In this document: piece by piece, positions 43,056 through 51,236 of the stretch | Numbering within the stretch: position 1 is the stretch's first letter | Layout of the letters: each line of letters opens with the position of its first letter | Source: UBA6623 sp965238125 | Lineage (GTDB): Bacteria > Acidobacteriota > Terriglobia > Bryobacterales > UBA6623 | DNA: 64,000 bases | Assembly: GCA_965238125.1 (NCBI GenBank) | Contig: OZ250179.1 | Coordinates: forward strand, 5,456,001-5,520,000 | Reading direction: 5' to 3' | Notes under the pieces: generated by a model | Database searches by the model: none | What the model was told of the DNA's origin: nothing | Seen by the model: the letters and a program-made list of their open reading frames with translations, nothing else | Translations under genes and position numbers: made by a program

Positions 43056-45416
43056 TCAATTCCGCAGCGGTTTTCCGGTTTTCAGAATCGCCTCCATGCG
43101 CTGCCGGGTTTTCTCTTCGCCGCAGAGGCTGACGAATGCTTCCCTTTCGAGGCCGAGCATGTATTCCTCCGACACCAGACTCGACTGTGTCAGATCTCCG
43201 CCCGCCACTACGTGAGCCAATTTCTTTCCGATATGACGGTCGTAATCGCTGATCCACTCGGCCTCGCGCATCAGGTAGGGACCCATCTCGAGCGCCGCCC
43301 GGGCGCCGCGGCCGCCGACCAGAATTTCCGGGGCGGGCCGCGGTCGGTAGCCCATCGCCGCCAAGCCCAGCGCGGTTCGCTTAGCGTCGGCGAGCAGGCG
43401 TTCGCGATTCATCGTCACCGAGTCGGACGCGCGAAGCAATCGGCGCTGCTTGGCTTCGGCGGCCGAACCGGAAACCTTGGCGGTCCCGATCGTTTCAAAC
43501 ACAGCCTGCAATGGCGGAACAATGTTGTCGGCGACGCCAAAGCCCTCGGTCGAGCGGCGAACCAACTCCTTGCAGCCTCCGCCGCCGGGGATCAGCCCGA
43601 CACCGACTTCGACCAAGCCCATGTAGGTTTCCGCCGCCGCGCGAACGCGGTCGCAGTGCATGGCGACCTCGCACCCGCCCGCCAGCGTCTGCCCGAAAAC
43701 TGCGGCGACAGTGGGTTTCGCACAATCCCGAAACGAGAGAAAAAGCTGCTGGACCCTCGCCACGGCTCGCTCGACATCGTCCCACTTGCCTGCGCGGCTC
43801 AACCCAAGCAACATCATCAGGTTGGCGCCGACCGAGAAATGTTCGCCTTCGTTGCCGACGACGAGCGCGTCGTGGTTCGCCTCGACGTCCTCGATGCTCT
43901 TGGCAATCATGTCCAACACGTCTGGGTCGAGGGAGTTGGCCTTGGAATGGAATTCCAGGCAGGCCACGCCGTCGCCCAGGTCGAGCAGACTCGCGCCGGC
44001 ATTCGATGCGATGACATTGTCGCCGCGACGGACCGAAGCCAGACGCAGCACGCCGGGCGGATCGGCGAGGGCCTGGTGGGCGCCCGAGGCGACAGCAAAG
44101 TACGTCCGCCCGCCGTCTCTTTCTCCATAGAAAGATTTCTCGGACGACGCCAAGACCACTTCCACCAAAGGCGGCAGAGCCAAGCCGGCCTCCGCGGAGC
44201 GTCTTGCCGTTTCCTCGACTCCCAGCGCATCCCACAGCTCGAAAAGACCCAGATCCCAGTTGAACCCGCCGGTCATCGTTGTGTCGACATCGGCGATGCT
44301 GTCGCTGATCTCGGGAATGCGGGCTGCGGCATAGAGCAGCAGCGACGTCAGCGTCTCGCGCAGAAAGGCCCCGGCCGGCCCGTCGGATTGGACGAGGAAC
44401 TTGACGCGCTCTCCGGTGTCGGCGATCGCCTTGGCCTCGGCCAACACCGGCCAATCGGGCTTGCGGGCCTCGCGGTATTCGAGCGAATCGAGATCGAGCA
44501 CGAGGCGTCCGCCGGGGGCTTTGCGATCTTTTTTGTAAAACCCCGCGCCGGCCTTGTCCCCAATGAGGCCTTTTTCGGCCATCTGGCGGAGAAACTCCGG
44601 CGGCTGGTAAACATCGCGCCGCTCGTCGTCGGGAACCAGGTCGTAGAGGTTCGAGGCCACGAACAAGCAAACGTCCACTCCGGTGAAGTCGGCCAAGCGA
44701 AACGTCGCCATGCGCGAGCGGCCGATCAGCGGACCGGTCAGCGTGTCGACTTCCTCGACGGTCAGCCCCTGCTCGACCATCGTCTTGACCGTGTGCATCA
44801 CCGTGAAGAGAAAGAGGCGGTTGGCGATGAAGTTCGGGCGGTCCGTGGCCGGGACGACGATCTTGCCCAGCCGCTCGTCGCAAAACTCGCTTACGAAACG
44901 GGTGACCTCGGGATCGGTGTCGGGCGTCTCGATGATTTCGACCAGCCGCATGTGGCGCGGCGGGTTGAAAAAGTGCGTCCCCAACCAGTGTTTACGGAAG
45001 TCGTCGGAAAGCCCCTCGGCGAGCTTGCCGACCGGCAGACCGGACGTATTCGTCGTAACGAGCGTTCCTTCGCGGCGATGTTGGTCGACCTTCTTGAGGA
45101 GGTCCTTCTTGATGTCGAGGTTTTCGACAACGGCTTCGACGATCCAGTCGACTTCCGCGAGCCGCGCCAAGTCGTCGGCGAAATTGCCTGCCTCGATGCG
45201 GCGCGCGTCATCGGGCGTGAAAAAAGCGGGGATGCGGGCCTTGCCGAGTCCTTTCAGAGCTTTCCCGACAACGCCGTTGCGGGCCGGACCTTTCGCGTCC
45301 TCGATCGGGATATCGAGCAATAAGCAATCGATGCCGACATTGGCGAAGTGCGCCGCGATGCGAGACCCCATGGTCCCCGCACCCAGCACAGCCGCTTTTC
45401 GAACCTCTCTTGACAT
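43056..45416 (-). CDS. fadN: 3-Hydroxyacyl-CoA dehydrogenase / enoyl-CoA hydratase (FadN-like)
   Basis: This 786-residue protein is about the same length as Bacillus FadN. The NAD-binding dehydrogenase half comes first: AAVLGAGTMGSRIAAHFANVG, and FFNPPRHMRLVEII. The crotonase half is at the C-terminus, with VVGNEGEHFSVGANLMMLL and GLVEVGVGLIPGGGGCKELV. It catalyses the hydration and dehydrogenation steps of fatty-acid beta-oxidation. A partner thiolase (fadA) and acyl-CoA dehydrogenase (fadE) are not in the window. The propionyl-CoA carboxylase subunit at 8.2 kb would handle odd-chain products. Confidence 0.92.
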   Translation of the reverse strand: MSREVRKAAVLGAGTMGSRIAAHFANVGIDCLLLDIPIEDAKGPARNGVVGKALKGLGKARIPAFFTPDDARRIEAGNFADDLARLAEVDWIVEAVVENLDIKKDLLKKVDQHRREGTLVTTNTSGLPVGKLAEGLSDDFRKHWLGTHFFNPPRHMRLVEIIETPDTDPEVTRFVSEFCDERLGKIVVPATDRPNFIANRLFLFTVMHTVKTMVEQGLTVEEVDTLTGPLIGRSRMATFRLADFTGVDVCLFVASNLYDLVPDDERRDVYQPPEFLRQMAEKGLIGDKAGAGFYKKDRKAPGGRLVLDLDSLEYREARKPDWPVLAEAKAIADTGERVKFLVQSDGPAGAFLRETLTSLLLYAAARIPEISDSIADVDTTMTGGFNWDLGLFELWDALGVEETARRSAEAGLALPPLVEVVLASSEKSFYGERDGGRTYFAVASGAHQALADPPGVLRLASVRRGDNVIASNAGASLLDLGDGVACLEFHSKANSLDPDVLDMIAKSIEDVEANHDALVVGNEGEHFSVGANLMMLLGLSRAGKWDDVERAVARVQQLFLSFRDCAKPTVAAVFGQTLAGGCEVAMHCDRVRAAAETYMGLVEVGVGLIPGGGGCKELVRRSTEGFGVADNIVPPLQAVFETIGTAKVSGSAAEAKQRRLLRASDSVTMNRERLLADAKRTALGLAAMGYRPRPAPEILVGGRGARAALEMGPYLMREAEWISDYDRHIGKKLAHVVAGGDLTQSSLVSEEYMLGLEREAFVSLCGEEKTRQRMEAILKTGKPLRN

Positions 45417-45625
45417 GAACGTGGGCCTCTCCGGAGCGGTTTCGGGCGGCGGGAAAAACGCCCCGCGACGAACCGCGAAAACCGCTCCGTCGAAAGAGCA
45501 GCGGCGGCGCGTCTCCGCGCAGGCGTCTCCGTCGATAGGGACGACGATAGCATAGTTGGTAGTGCGGTAGAGGCTGGGGCTCCCATGACACGATCTCGGA
45601 CGTGGTCCCCGGAATGGAGGCGTTT

Positions 45626-46132
45626 ATGCGAAGTCTTTTACGACGTGAATTCATCAGGAGGCCGGCGTCCGGCGCCTGCGCGTTGGTCGCGGGGTTTTTC
45701 CTCGGCGCCCGACGGCGCGCACGGGCGCAAGCACCGCCGACCGTCAGCGGATTCGATCACGTAGCGGCTCCGATGCGAGACACCGAGGCAATGGTGCGCT
45801 TCTATCGTGCGCTGGGGTTCGATGTGGACGAAGGGCCGCGGATCTGCTCGGTCCATTTCGGCGACCACAAGATCAACTTCCACCGTCGGGCGCTATGGCA
45901 AAGCGAAGACTTCACGCTGCGGGCCCCTGCGGCCCGGCCCCCCTGCGGCGACTTCTGTTTCGTGTGGGAAGGTTCGGCGTACGCGCTGACGGCAGCGCTC
46001 GACCGCGCCGGCGCGGAGGTCATCGAGGGTCCCGTTGAGCGGCGGGGCGGCCAAGACGGGGGCACGGTGACCGGCATGAGCCGGTACGTGCGCGACCCGG
46101 ATGGCAATCTGTTGGAGTTCATTATCTATTGA
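45626..46132 (+). CDS. Tat-exported VOC/glyoxalase-like protein
   Basis: This protein of about 168 residues has a twin-arginine-like signal (LLRREFIRRPASG followed by a hydrophobic stretch to FFLGARRRARAQA). The single vicinal-oxygen-chelate unit starts VSGFDHVAAPMRDTEAMVRF and ends RDPDGNLLEFIIY, where His and Glu are the usual metal ligands. The domain is complete for a half-module, so the active enzyme would be a dimer. An upstream in-frame ATG at 45602 is possible. The function could be a dioxygenase, glyoxalase or resistance protein; unassigned. Confidence 0.75.
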   Translation: MRSLLRREFIRRPASGACALVAGFFLGARRRARAQAPPTVSGFDHVAAPMRDTEAMVRFYRALGFDVDEGPRICSVHFGDHKINFHRRALWQSEDFTLRAPAARPPCGDFCFVWEGSAYALTAALDRAGAEVIEGPVERRGGQDGGTVTGMSRYVRDPDGNLLEFIIY

Positions 46133-46230
46133 GGAATGCGGCAGGCCATTAGGACCTGACCGGAACCGACAGCTTTCGGAGCTTCCCTGCGAGAGCGCGA
46201 TGATCCCGGTAGAACACTGCCGCAGACCGC

Positions 46231-46974
46231 CTAATCCGCTTCGGCTTCCGACAGCGCCTGACGGGCGGCGGTGCCGAGCAGGTGCATGTCGTTGATCAGA
46301 TCAATGAATTGGAAGCCCTCTTGGATGCGCCGACGAGCGGCCGCCCCATCCACCACGGGTATACCCGGGGGCTTGCCGCCGCGCACGCAACCCTCGCGGA
46401 AACTCTGTAGCGCGGCTTCATGATCGGGGTGCCCGGGCTCGACGCCCATCGACATCGCCAAGTCGGCGGGTCCGAGGAAGCCTACGTCCACGCCTTCGAC
46501 ACGGGCAATCGCTTCGGCGTTTTCGATCCCTTCCATATCTTCGATCTGCGGAATGCAGAGAACAAGATCGTTGGCGACTTTGCGGTAATCCGGCGTGATC
46601 GTCAGGCAGCGTCCCATGCCAACCGAGCGGCCCCCCCGCGGCGGGTACCTCATCGCGCGGGCAACGCTTTCGGCTTGCTCGGGCGTGCTGATGTGAGGAA
46701 AGACGAGTCCCCAAGCACCGGCGTCCAACAGCCGCGCAATCGTCACCGGATCGTGGTCCCAGGAGCGCACCAAGGGAATCGCCCCGCGGGCCTCGATGGC
46801 GCGAATCGTATGGGCAATCAGTTCCATGTCGTAATAGGTATGTTCGGCATCGACGGCCAGCCAGCCGAAGCCGGCGCTGACCATGACCTCGGCCGCCATC
46901 GGCGAGCCTAGATTCAGCCAGGAGCCGATGCTCGGCTTGCCGGCCGCCAAAGTTTCGCGGATCGGGTTTTTCAT
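46231..46974 (-). CDS. HpcH/HpaI aldolase (2-keto-3-deoxy-acid aldolase family)
   Basis: This 247-residue cytosolic class II aldolase has VDAEHTYYDMELIAHTI with the catalytic His, RSWDHDPVTIARLLDAGAWG, LCIPQIEDMEGIEN with a metal-binding Glu, and VDVGFLGPADLAMSMG with the Asp. It is expected to cleave 2-keto-3-deoxy sugar acids or related compounds to pyruvate and an aldehyde. The start at 46974 is favoured because the sequence upstream is repeat A and not family-like. A 2-hydroxyacid dehydrogenase lies just upstream on the same strand, separated by that repeat. Confidence 0.88.
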   Translation of the reverse strand: MKNPIRETLAAGKPSIGSWLNLGSPMAAEVMVSAGFGWLAVDAEHTYYDMELIAHTIRAIEARGAIPLVRSWDHDPVTIARLLDAGAWGLVFPHISTPEQAESVARAMRYPPRGGRSVGMGRCLTITPDYRKVANDLVLCIPQIEDMEGIENAEAIARVEGVDVGFLGPADLAMSMGVEPGHPDHEAALQSFREGCVRGGKPPGIPVVDGAAARRRIQEGFQFIDLINDMHLLGTAARQALSEAEAD

Positions 46975-47019
46975 CTGCAATACGCCTTTCGAGTGCTTTC
47001 TGCTTTCTGTATGTTCCGC

Positions 47020-47131
47020 CAGGGGCTGGGAAAAATTGGGGACTGTACCGAGCGCCGTTCGAACAGCTTTATTGACTCGACAAACTCGCACCGCGCGAAG
47101 TGGACTGTCCCCTATTTTTTCACAGCCCCTG
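47020..47131. repeat. Long palindromic repeat A, copy 2
   Basis: CAGGGGCTG and CAGCCCCTG form the outer arms. The inner words GGGGACTGTACCGAGCGCC and GCGCGAAGTGGACTGTCCCC are shared with copy 1 at 3218-3336. The outer arm sequence and the centre differ between the copies, while the inner motif and layout are conserved. It separates the aldolase from the 2-hydroxyacid dehydrogenase. Confidence 0.8.
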
Positions 47132-47148
47132 ACTACAGCACCCGCCAA

Positions 47149-48144
47149 TCACTCTTGATCCAGAAAACCCCGTACCCGCGGATGGTCGAGCACGTCGGGA
47201 TTAAGAATGTACTTCGGCTTTCTGCCTTCGACGACGTCGGTCACCTGCTCAAACGTCTGCCGATCGAGACGGATCGTCGACTCGACGGAAATGCCGGCAT
47301 TGTGGTTCGTGGAAATAATGCGCGGGTGATCTTTGTGGATCGCGCGCGGCCCATTCACCGGGTCGTCAACCACGTAGTAGTAGAGTCGCTCTTCGTCGAT
47401 CGCGCGCCTCACCGCTTGGTCGTCGACCAGATTGCCGCGAGAAGGATTGATCAGCGAGGCGTGAGGCTGCATGGCGCACAACTCCTCGTAGCCGACGATC
47501 GCGTCATCGCCCGAGACGTGCAACGAAACCGTATCCGACCGCTCGAACAACTCGAGCGGACTCGCCACCGCCTCCGCCCCGAACTTCCGCGCGATGTCGG
47601 CGATATCCGGGCGGACGTCGTAAACCAATAGCCGTCCCTCGTCGCCGAGCAACGGCCGCGCGCGCATGGCCGTCTGCTGCCCGATGCGGCCGAATCCGTA
47701 GAGCCCCAGCGTCGACCGTTGCGCTTCGTAAGTTCGGATGATCGAGAAATCGCCGCCGTGCGAGAGGCGGTTGAGCGTGTAGACCCGCTTCAGAGTCGCC
47801 ATCCATTGCGCGATGGTGTACTCGGCCACCGTATCCATGTGGACGGGAGTGACGGTGATGATCACGCCCAGCTCGGTCGCGATCTCGACGTTCACCTTGT
47901 CGTAGCCGACCCCCCAACGCGCAATGATGCGTAGGTCTTGGGCCGCTTCGTAGAAACTGCGCTCGAACAGCGCGGAGTTGGCAATCACGGCGACGACGCC
48001 GGGTGCGTGTTCGGCGGTGAACGTTTCGTTCGTGTAGCCCACGACCTCGGCCAACTCGGTCAAGGCGGCAAGGCCGCCAGTGCGGGCCTCGGACTCGAAT
48101 TCCGTGTTTTTGAAAATAGGTGCGACGAGAATCTTGTCTCGCAT
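47149..48144 (-). CDS. D-isomer-specific 2-hydroxyacid dehydrogenase
   Basis: This protein of about 331 residues starts MRDKILVAPIF at ATG 48144; a longer start 66 bases upstream lacks family-like sequence. The NAD domain has GLYGFGRIGQQTAMRARPL (GxGxxG) and INPSRGNLVDDQAVRRAI, where the Arg is catalytic, followed later by a His region at ISTNHNAGIS. It probably interconverts a 2-keto acid and a D-2-hydroxy acid. The substrate could belong with the neighbouring aldolase product, but that is inference. It lies in the same direction as the aldolase. Confidence 0.87.
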   Translation of the reverse strand: MRDKILVAPIFKNTEFESEARTGGLAALTELAEVVGYTNETFTAEHAPGVVAVIANSALFERSFYEAAQDLRIIARWGVGYDKVNVEIATELGVIITVTPVHMDTVAEYTIAQWMATLKRVYTLNRLSHGGDFSIIRTYEAQRSTLGLYGFGRIGQQTAMRARPLLGDEGRLLVYDVRPDIADIARKFGAEAVASPLELFERSDTVSLHVSGDDAIVGYEELCAMQPHASLINPSRGNLVDDQAVRRAIDEERLYYYVVDDPVNGPRAIHKDHPRIISTNHNAGISVESTIRLDRQTFEQVTDVVEGRKPKYILNPDVLDHPRVRGFLDQE

Positions 48145-48375
48145 GGCGTAGCATGCCGCGGCCCGAAGTAAGAAACGCGCTCCGCGGCCGTTCGGGTGAC
48201 CTACAGTCATACCATGACGGGCGACCGGGGCGGCGGGCTGGAACTGCTGGGTAGGGCCTCGTCGAGCTCTAAGGCGTGAAAACGCGCGTGCTGAATCAGG
48301 CCGTAAGGCGCAATTGCGAACGCTTCCCTGAAGATTTCATGTTTCGCCTGTCCTGGGACGAGCACAACGCTTTAA

Positions 48376-48392
48376 GATCACAAAATGTGATC
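48376..48392. repeat. Short palindrome beside IS630 left end
   Basis: GATCACAAAATGTGATC is symmetrical except for its central AAA, giving 7-base arms. It sits directly before the target TA of the single-ORF IS630 element. It may be a transcription-factor site or a hairpin that attracted insertion; nothing else supports either reading. Confidence 0.35.
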
Positions 48393-48395
48393 CTA

Positions 48396-49626
48396 GTATA
48401 ACGTTTCATTAAAACATAACCATAGGACAATGTTTCCTGCTAGACTGGTCGCATGGCAGGAAAATCGAAGCGTCCCCCACTGCTGCTCACGACCGAAGAG
48501 GTGCAACATCTGAAACGGCTGCGGCGTTCCCGCAAGGCTCCGGCTCGGGAGGTGCGGCGCGCCGAGATTCTGTGGCGCTATCATAGCGGCGAGACAATCG
48601 CCGAGATTATGCGGGCCGTGAAGATGACCCGCAAGAGCGTTGCCAAATGGATCGAGCGAGCCCTCGCCATCGGAGTGCAAGCAGCGCTCAAGGATGCCTA
48701 TCATCGTCCCTACGAGCCCCGCATCTCCGAGGAGGCCAAGGCCTGGGTGGTGCATTTGGCCTGTTGCAAACCCAAGGAACTGGGATACGCCGCCGAGTTG
48801 TGGACCCGCGGCGCGCTCGCTCTCCACGTGCGCCGGCATGCCGTGGAGGCGGGCTATCCGGCCCTGGGGCAAGCGGCCAAGGCGACCGTCCACCGGATTC
48901 TGGCGGGGCAGCCGCTGCATCCAGAGAAGGTGAAATACTACCTGGAGCGTCGCGACCCGGAGTTTGAGTCCAAGATGCGGCAGGTGCTGCTGGTCTACCG
49001 CGAGGTGGCCTTGCAAAATGAAAGCTCGGGCGAGGGCGGCCCCTCGCCGGGCGTGATCACGGTTTCGGTGGACGAAAAGCCCGGTGTGCAAGCGATCGCC
49101 AACACCGCCCCGGACCTGCCGCCGGTCCCTGGGCGGCATCCTTGTACGGCTCGGGATCACGAATACCAACGTCTGGGAACCTGCTCGATTCTGGCGGCGC
49201 TGGACTTGCACGACGGCCGCGTAACGGCGCGGGTCGAGCGGCGGCACCGCAGCCGCGAATTCATCTCACTGCTGAAGGATCTGGACCAATTCTATCCGGC
49301 CGAATGCACGATTCGATTGATCTTGGACAATCATTCCGCTCACATATCCAAGGAGACGAAGGACTATTTAGCGACGCGGCCGAACCGCTTCAAATATGTG
49401 CACACGCCGACCCACGGGTCCTGGCTGAACATTGTGGAGACGCTGTTTGGGAAGATGGCCCGGACGTTTTTGAAGCGCATCCGGGTGGAGTCCTGGGAGG
49501 AGCTTCGGGAACGAATCCTGCTGGGGATCGCGGAAATCAACGCCGCTCCGGTGGTCCACCGCTGGAGCAAGTTCGAGGCGCTCGAGGAAGCGCCTGAGTT
49601 GGGTATAGTTCAATGAAACGCTATAC
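48396..49626 (+). mobile_element. IS630-family element, single-ORF type
   Basis: The inverted repeats are GTATAACGTTTCATT (left) and GTATAGCGTTTCATT (inverse of the right end), with TA on both sides (48394-48395, 49627-49628). The length is 1231 bases. It differs from the four two-phase IS630 copies in ends and protein and so represents another subgroup. The right flank begins within a solo REP sequence, so it probably inserted next to or into that repeat. Confidence 0.9.
48453..49616 (+). CDS. IS630-family transposase, single-ORF type
   Basis: This 387-residue DDE transposase reads without a frameshift. The N-terminal helix-turn-helix region includes SGETIAEIMRAVKMTRKSV. The catalytic residues are in VITVSVDEKPGVQA, LILDNHSAHISKET and GSWLNIVETLFGKM. 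The stop overlaps the right inverted repeat. The protein appears intact, so the element may be active. Confidence 0.9.
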   Translation: MAGKSKRPPLLLTTEEVQHLKRLRRSRKAPAREVRRAEILWRYHSGETIAEIMRAVKMTRKSVAKWIERALAIGVQAALKDAYHRPYEPRISEEAKAWVVHLACCKPKELGYAAELWTRGALALHVRRHAVEAGYPALGQAAKATVHRILAGQPLHPEKVKYYLERRDPEFESKMRQVLLVYREVALQNESSGEGGPSPGVITVSVDEKPGVQAIANTAPDLPPVPGRHPCTARDHEYQRLGTCSILAALDLHDGRVTARVERRHRSREFISLLKDLDQFYPAECTIRLILDNHSAHISKETKDYLATRPNRFKYVHTPTHGSWLNIVETLFGKMARTFLKRIRVESWEELRERILLGIAEINAAPVVHRWSKFEALEEAPELGIVQ

Positions 49627-49628
49627 TA

Positions 49629-49726
49629 GGCTCCGTAGGAGCCCTGGAATTTGGCCCACGGCTTCAGCCGTGGGAAAATAGACACCAAGCGAAAAGCCCT
49701 GGAGGGGCGCCGGAACATGGCCCACA
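49629..49726 (+). repeat. Solo REP related to the RAYT right end
   Basis: CCCACGGCTTCAGCCGTGGG (49655-49674) is followed by AAAATAGACACCAAGCGAAA and GCCCTGGAGGGGCGCCGGAAC, the same order as the inverse of 15420-15480. It ends at AACATGGCCCACACC, where the RAYT coding sequence would begin, then diverges. It is either a non-autonomous element or the leftover of a deleted RAYT unit. Confidence 0.75.
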
Positions 49727-49850
49727 CCCCGCGACCGCTGAGATAAATATTGTCCCCAGGCTGCCGAACAGGTTGCCTCGGCCCCGCGCCCTATGTATTC
49801 TAGGTAGCTGGCATCTTCATTTATTCTTGTAGAGCTTTCAAGGAGGGACT

Positions 49851-51041
49851 ATGGCTTCGAATCGGGGAGTCGCTTATATCGAGCCCGGAAAAGTCGAGAT
49901 TCAATCGATTGATTTTCCGGAGTTGGCTCTGGGCGACCGCAAGTGTGGACACGGGGTGATTCTCAAAATCGTCTCGACCAATATTTGCGGCAGCGACCAG
50001 CATATGGTCCGCGGACGCACCACAGCGCCGGCTGGACTCGTTCTAGGACATGAGATCACCGGCGAGGTGATCGAGGCGGGCAGCGACGTCGAATTCATCA
50101 ACGTCGGCGACATCGTGTCCGTGCCGTTTAACATCGCTTGCGGGCGTTGCCGTTGCTGCAAGGAACGCAAGACCGGCATCTGCCTGAGCGTCAACCCGGC
50201 CCGCCCGGGCGCCGCCTACGGCTATGTCGACATGGGCGGATGGGTCGGCGGACAAGCCGAGTACGTCATGGTCCCCTACGCGGACTTCAACCTGTTGAAG
50301 TTCCCGGACAAGGATCAGGCGATGGCGAAGATCAAAGACTTGACCATGCTGTCCGACATCTTCCCAACCGGCTATCACGGCGCCGTGTGCGCGGGCGTGA
50401 CAACCGGCTCGACCGTCTACGTGGCCGGCGCGGGTCCGGTTGGATTAGCCAGCGCGGCATCGTGCCATTTGTTGGGCGCGGCCGTCGTCATCGTCGGCGA
50501 CATGCAGGCCGATCGGCTGGCGCAGGCTCGCAGCTTTGGTTGTGAAACCGTGGACCTGAGCCAAGACGCCACGCTTGAGGACCAGATCGCCAACATCATC
50601 GGTGAGCCGCTGGTCGACTGCGGCGTCGATTGCGTCGGCTTTGAGGCGCGCGGTCACGGCTCCGACGCGGGCACCGAACATCCCGCGACAGTCCTGAACT
50701 CGCTGATGACGGTCACGCGGGCGGGTGGAGCGCTGGGGATTCCCGGCCTCTACGTCACCGAGGATCCGGGCGGCGTCGACGAGTCGGCGAAGTTCGGACG
50801 ACTTGTGATTCGCATCGGTCTCGGCTGGGCGAAGTCGCACGAGTTCACCACCGGCCAATGCCCGGTGATGAAGTATCACCACGGCCTGATGATGGCGATC
50901 CTGCACGACAAGATCAAGATTGCCGACGCGGTGAACGCCACGATCATCTCGCTCGACGAGGCGCCGCAAGGCTATATAGATTTCGACAAAGGCGCGGCGA
51001 AGAAATTTATCCTCGACCCCCACGGGATGGTGGCGGCCTAG
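49851..51041 (+). CDS. fdhA: Glutathione-independent formaldehyde dehydrogenase (zinc alcohol dehydrogenase superfamily)
   Basis: This 396-residue protein closely follows Pseudomonas putida FdhA from end to end. Catalytic zinc ligands are in TNICGSDQHMVRG and LVLGHEITGEV. Structural zinc cysteines are in ACGRCRCCKERKTGIC. The NAD site is VYVAGAGPVGLASAAS. GLGWAKSHEFTTGQCPVMKY is characteristic of this group. It oxidises formaldehyde, and can act as a nicotinoprotein dismutase, without glutathione. A purine-rich AAGGAGGGA lies just before ATG 49851. A strong terminator follows, so it appears monocistronic. Confidence 0.93.
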   Translation: MASNRGVAYIEPGKVEIQSIDFPELALGDRKCGHGVILKIVSTNICGSDQHMVRGRTTAPAGLVLGHEITGEVIEAGSDVEFINVGDIVSVPFNIACGRCRCCKERKTGICLSVNPARPGAAYGYVDMGGWVGGQAEYVMVPYADFNLLKFPDKDQAMAKIKDLTMLSDIFPTGYHGAVCAGVTTGSTVYVAGAGPVGLASAASCHLLGAAVVIVGDMQADRLAQARSFGCETVDLSQDATLEDQIANIIGEPLVDCGVDCVGFEARGHGSDAGTEHPATVLNSLMTVTRAGGALGIPGLYVTEDPGGVDESAKFGRLVIRIGLGWAKSHEFTTGQCPVMKYHHGLMMAILHDKIKIADAVNATIISLDEAPQGYIDFDKGAAKKFILDPHGMVAA

Positions 51042-51067
51042 GCCCGTCGTTTACGAACAACCGTTAC

Positions 51068-51107
51068 AAAGCCGGGTACGGGCGAGGGTCCGTACCCGGC
51101 TTTCTTC
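51068..51107 (+). terminator. Strong intrinsic terminator after fdhA
   Basis: GCCGGGTACGG (51071-51081) pairs perfectly with CCGTACCCGGC (51090-51100) over an 8-base loop. Flanking AAA and TTT extend the stem, and TTTCTTCTT follows. It lies 30 bases after the fdhA stop. This is the clearest terminator in the window. Confidence 0.9.
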
Positions 51108-51236
51108 TTGAAAAAGCGGCGCAGCGCAGTAGGGCGCGGGCGAGAACGCACCGGGCAGGTGCACGACCGAGCGCTTGCCGATTCCGCTTCGATTAACTCG
51201 ATTTCATCCTGGCCGGCCACGCACGTCCGCGCGAGG

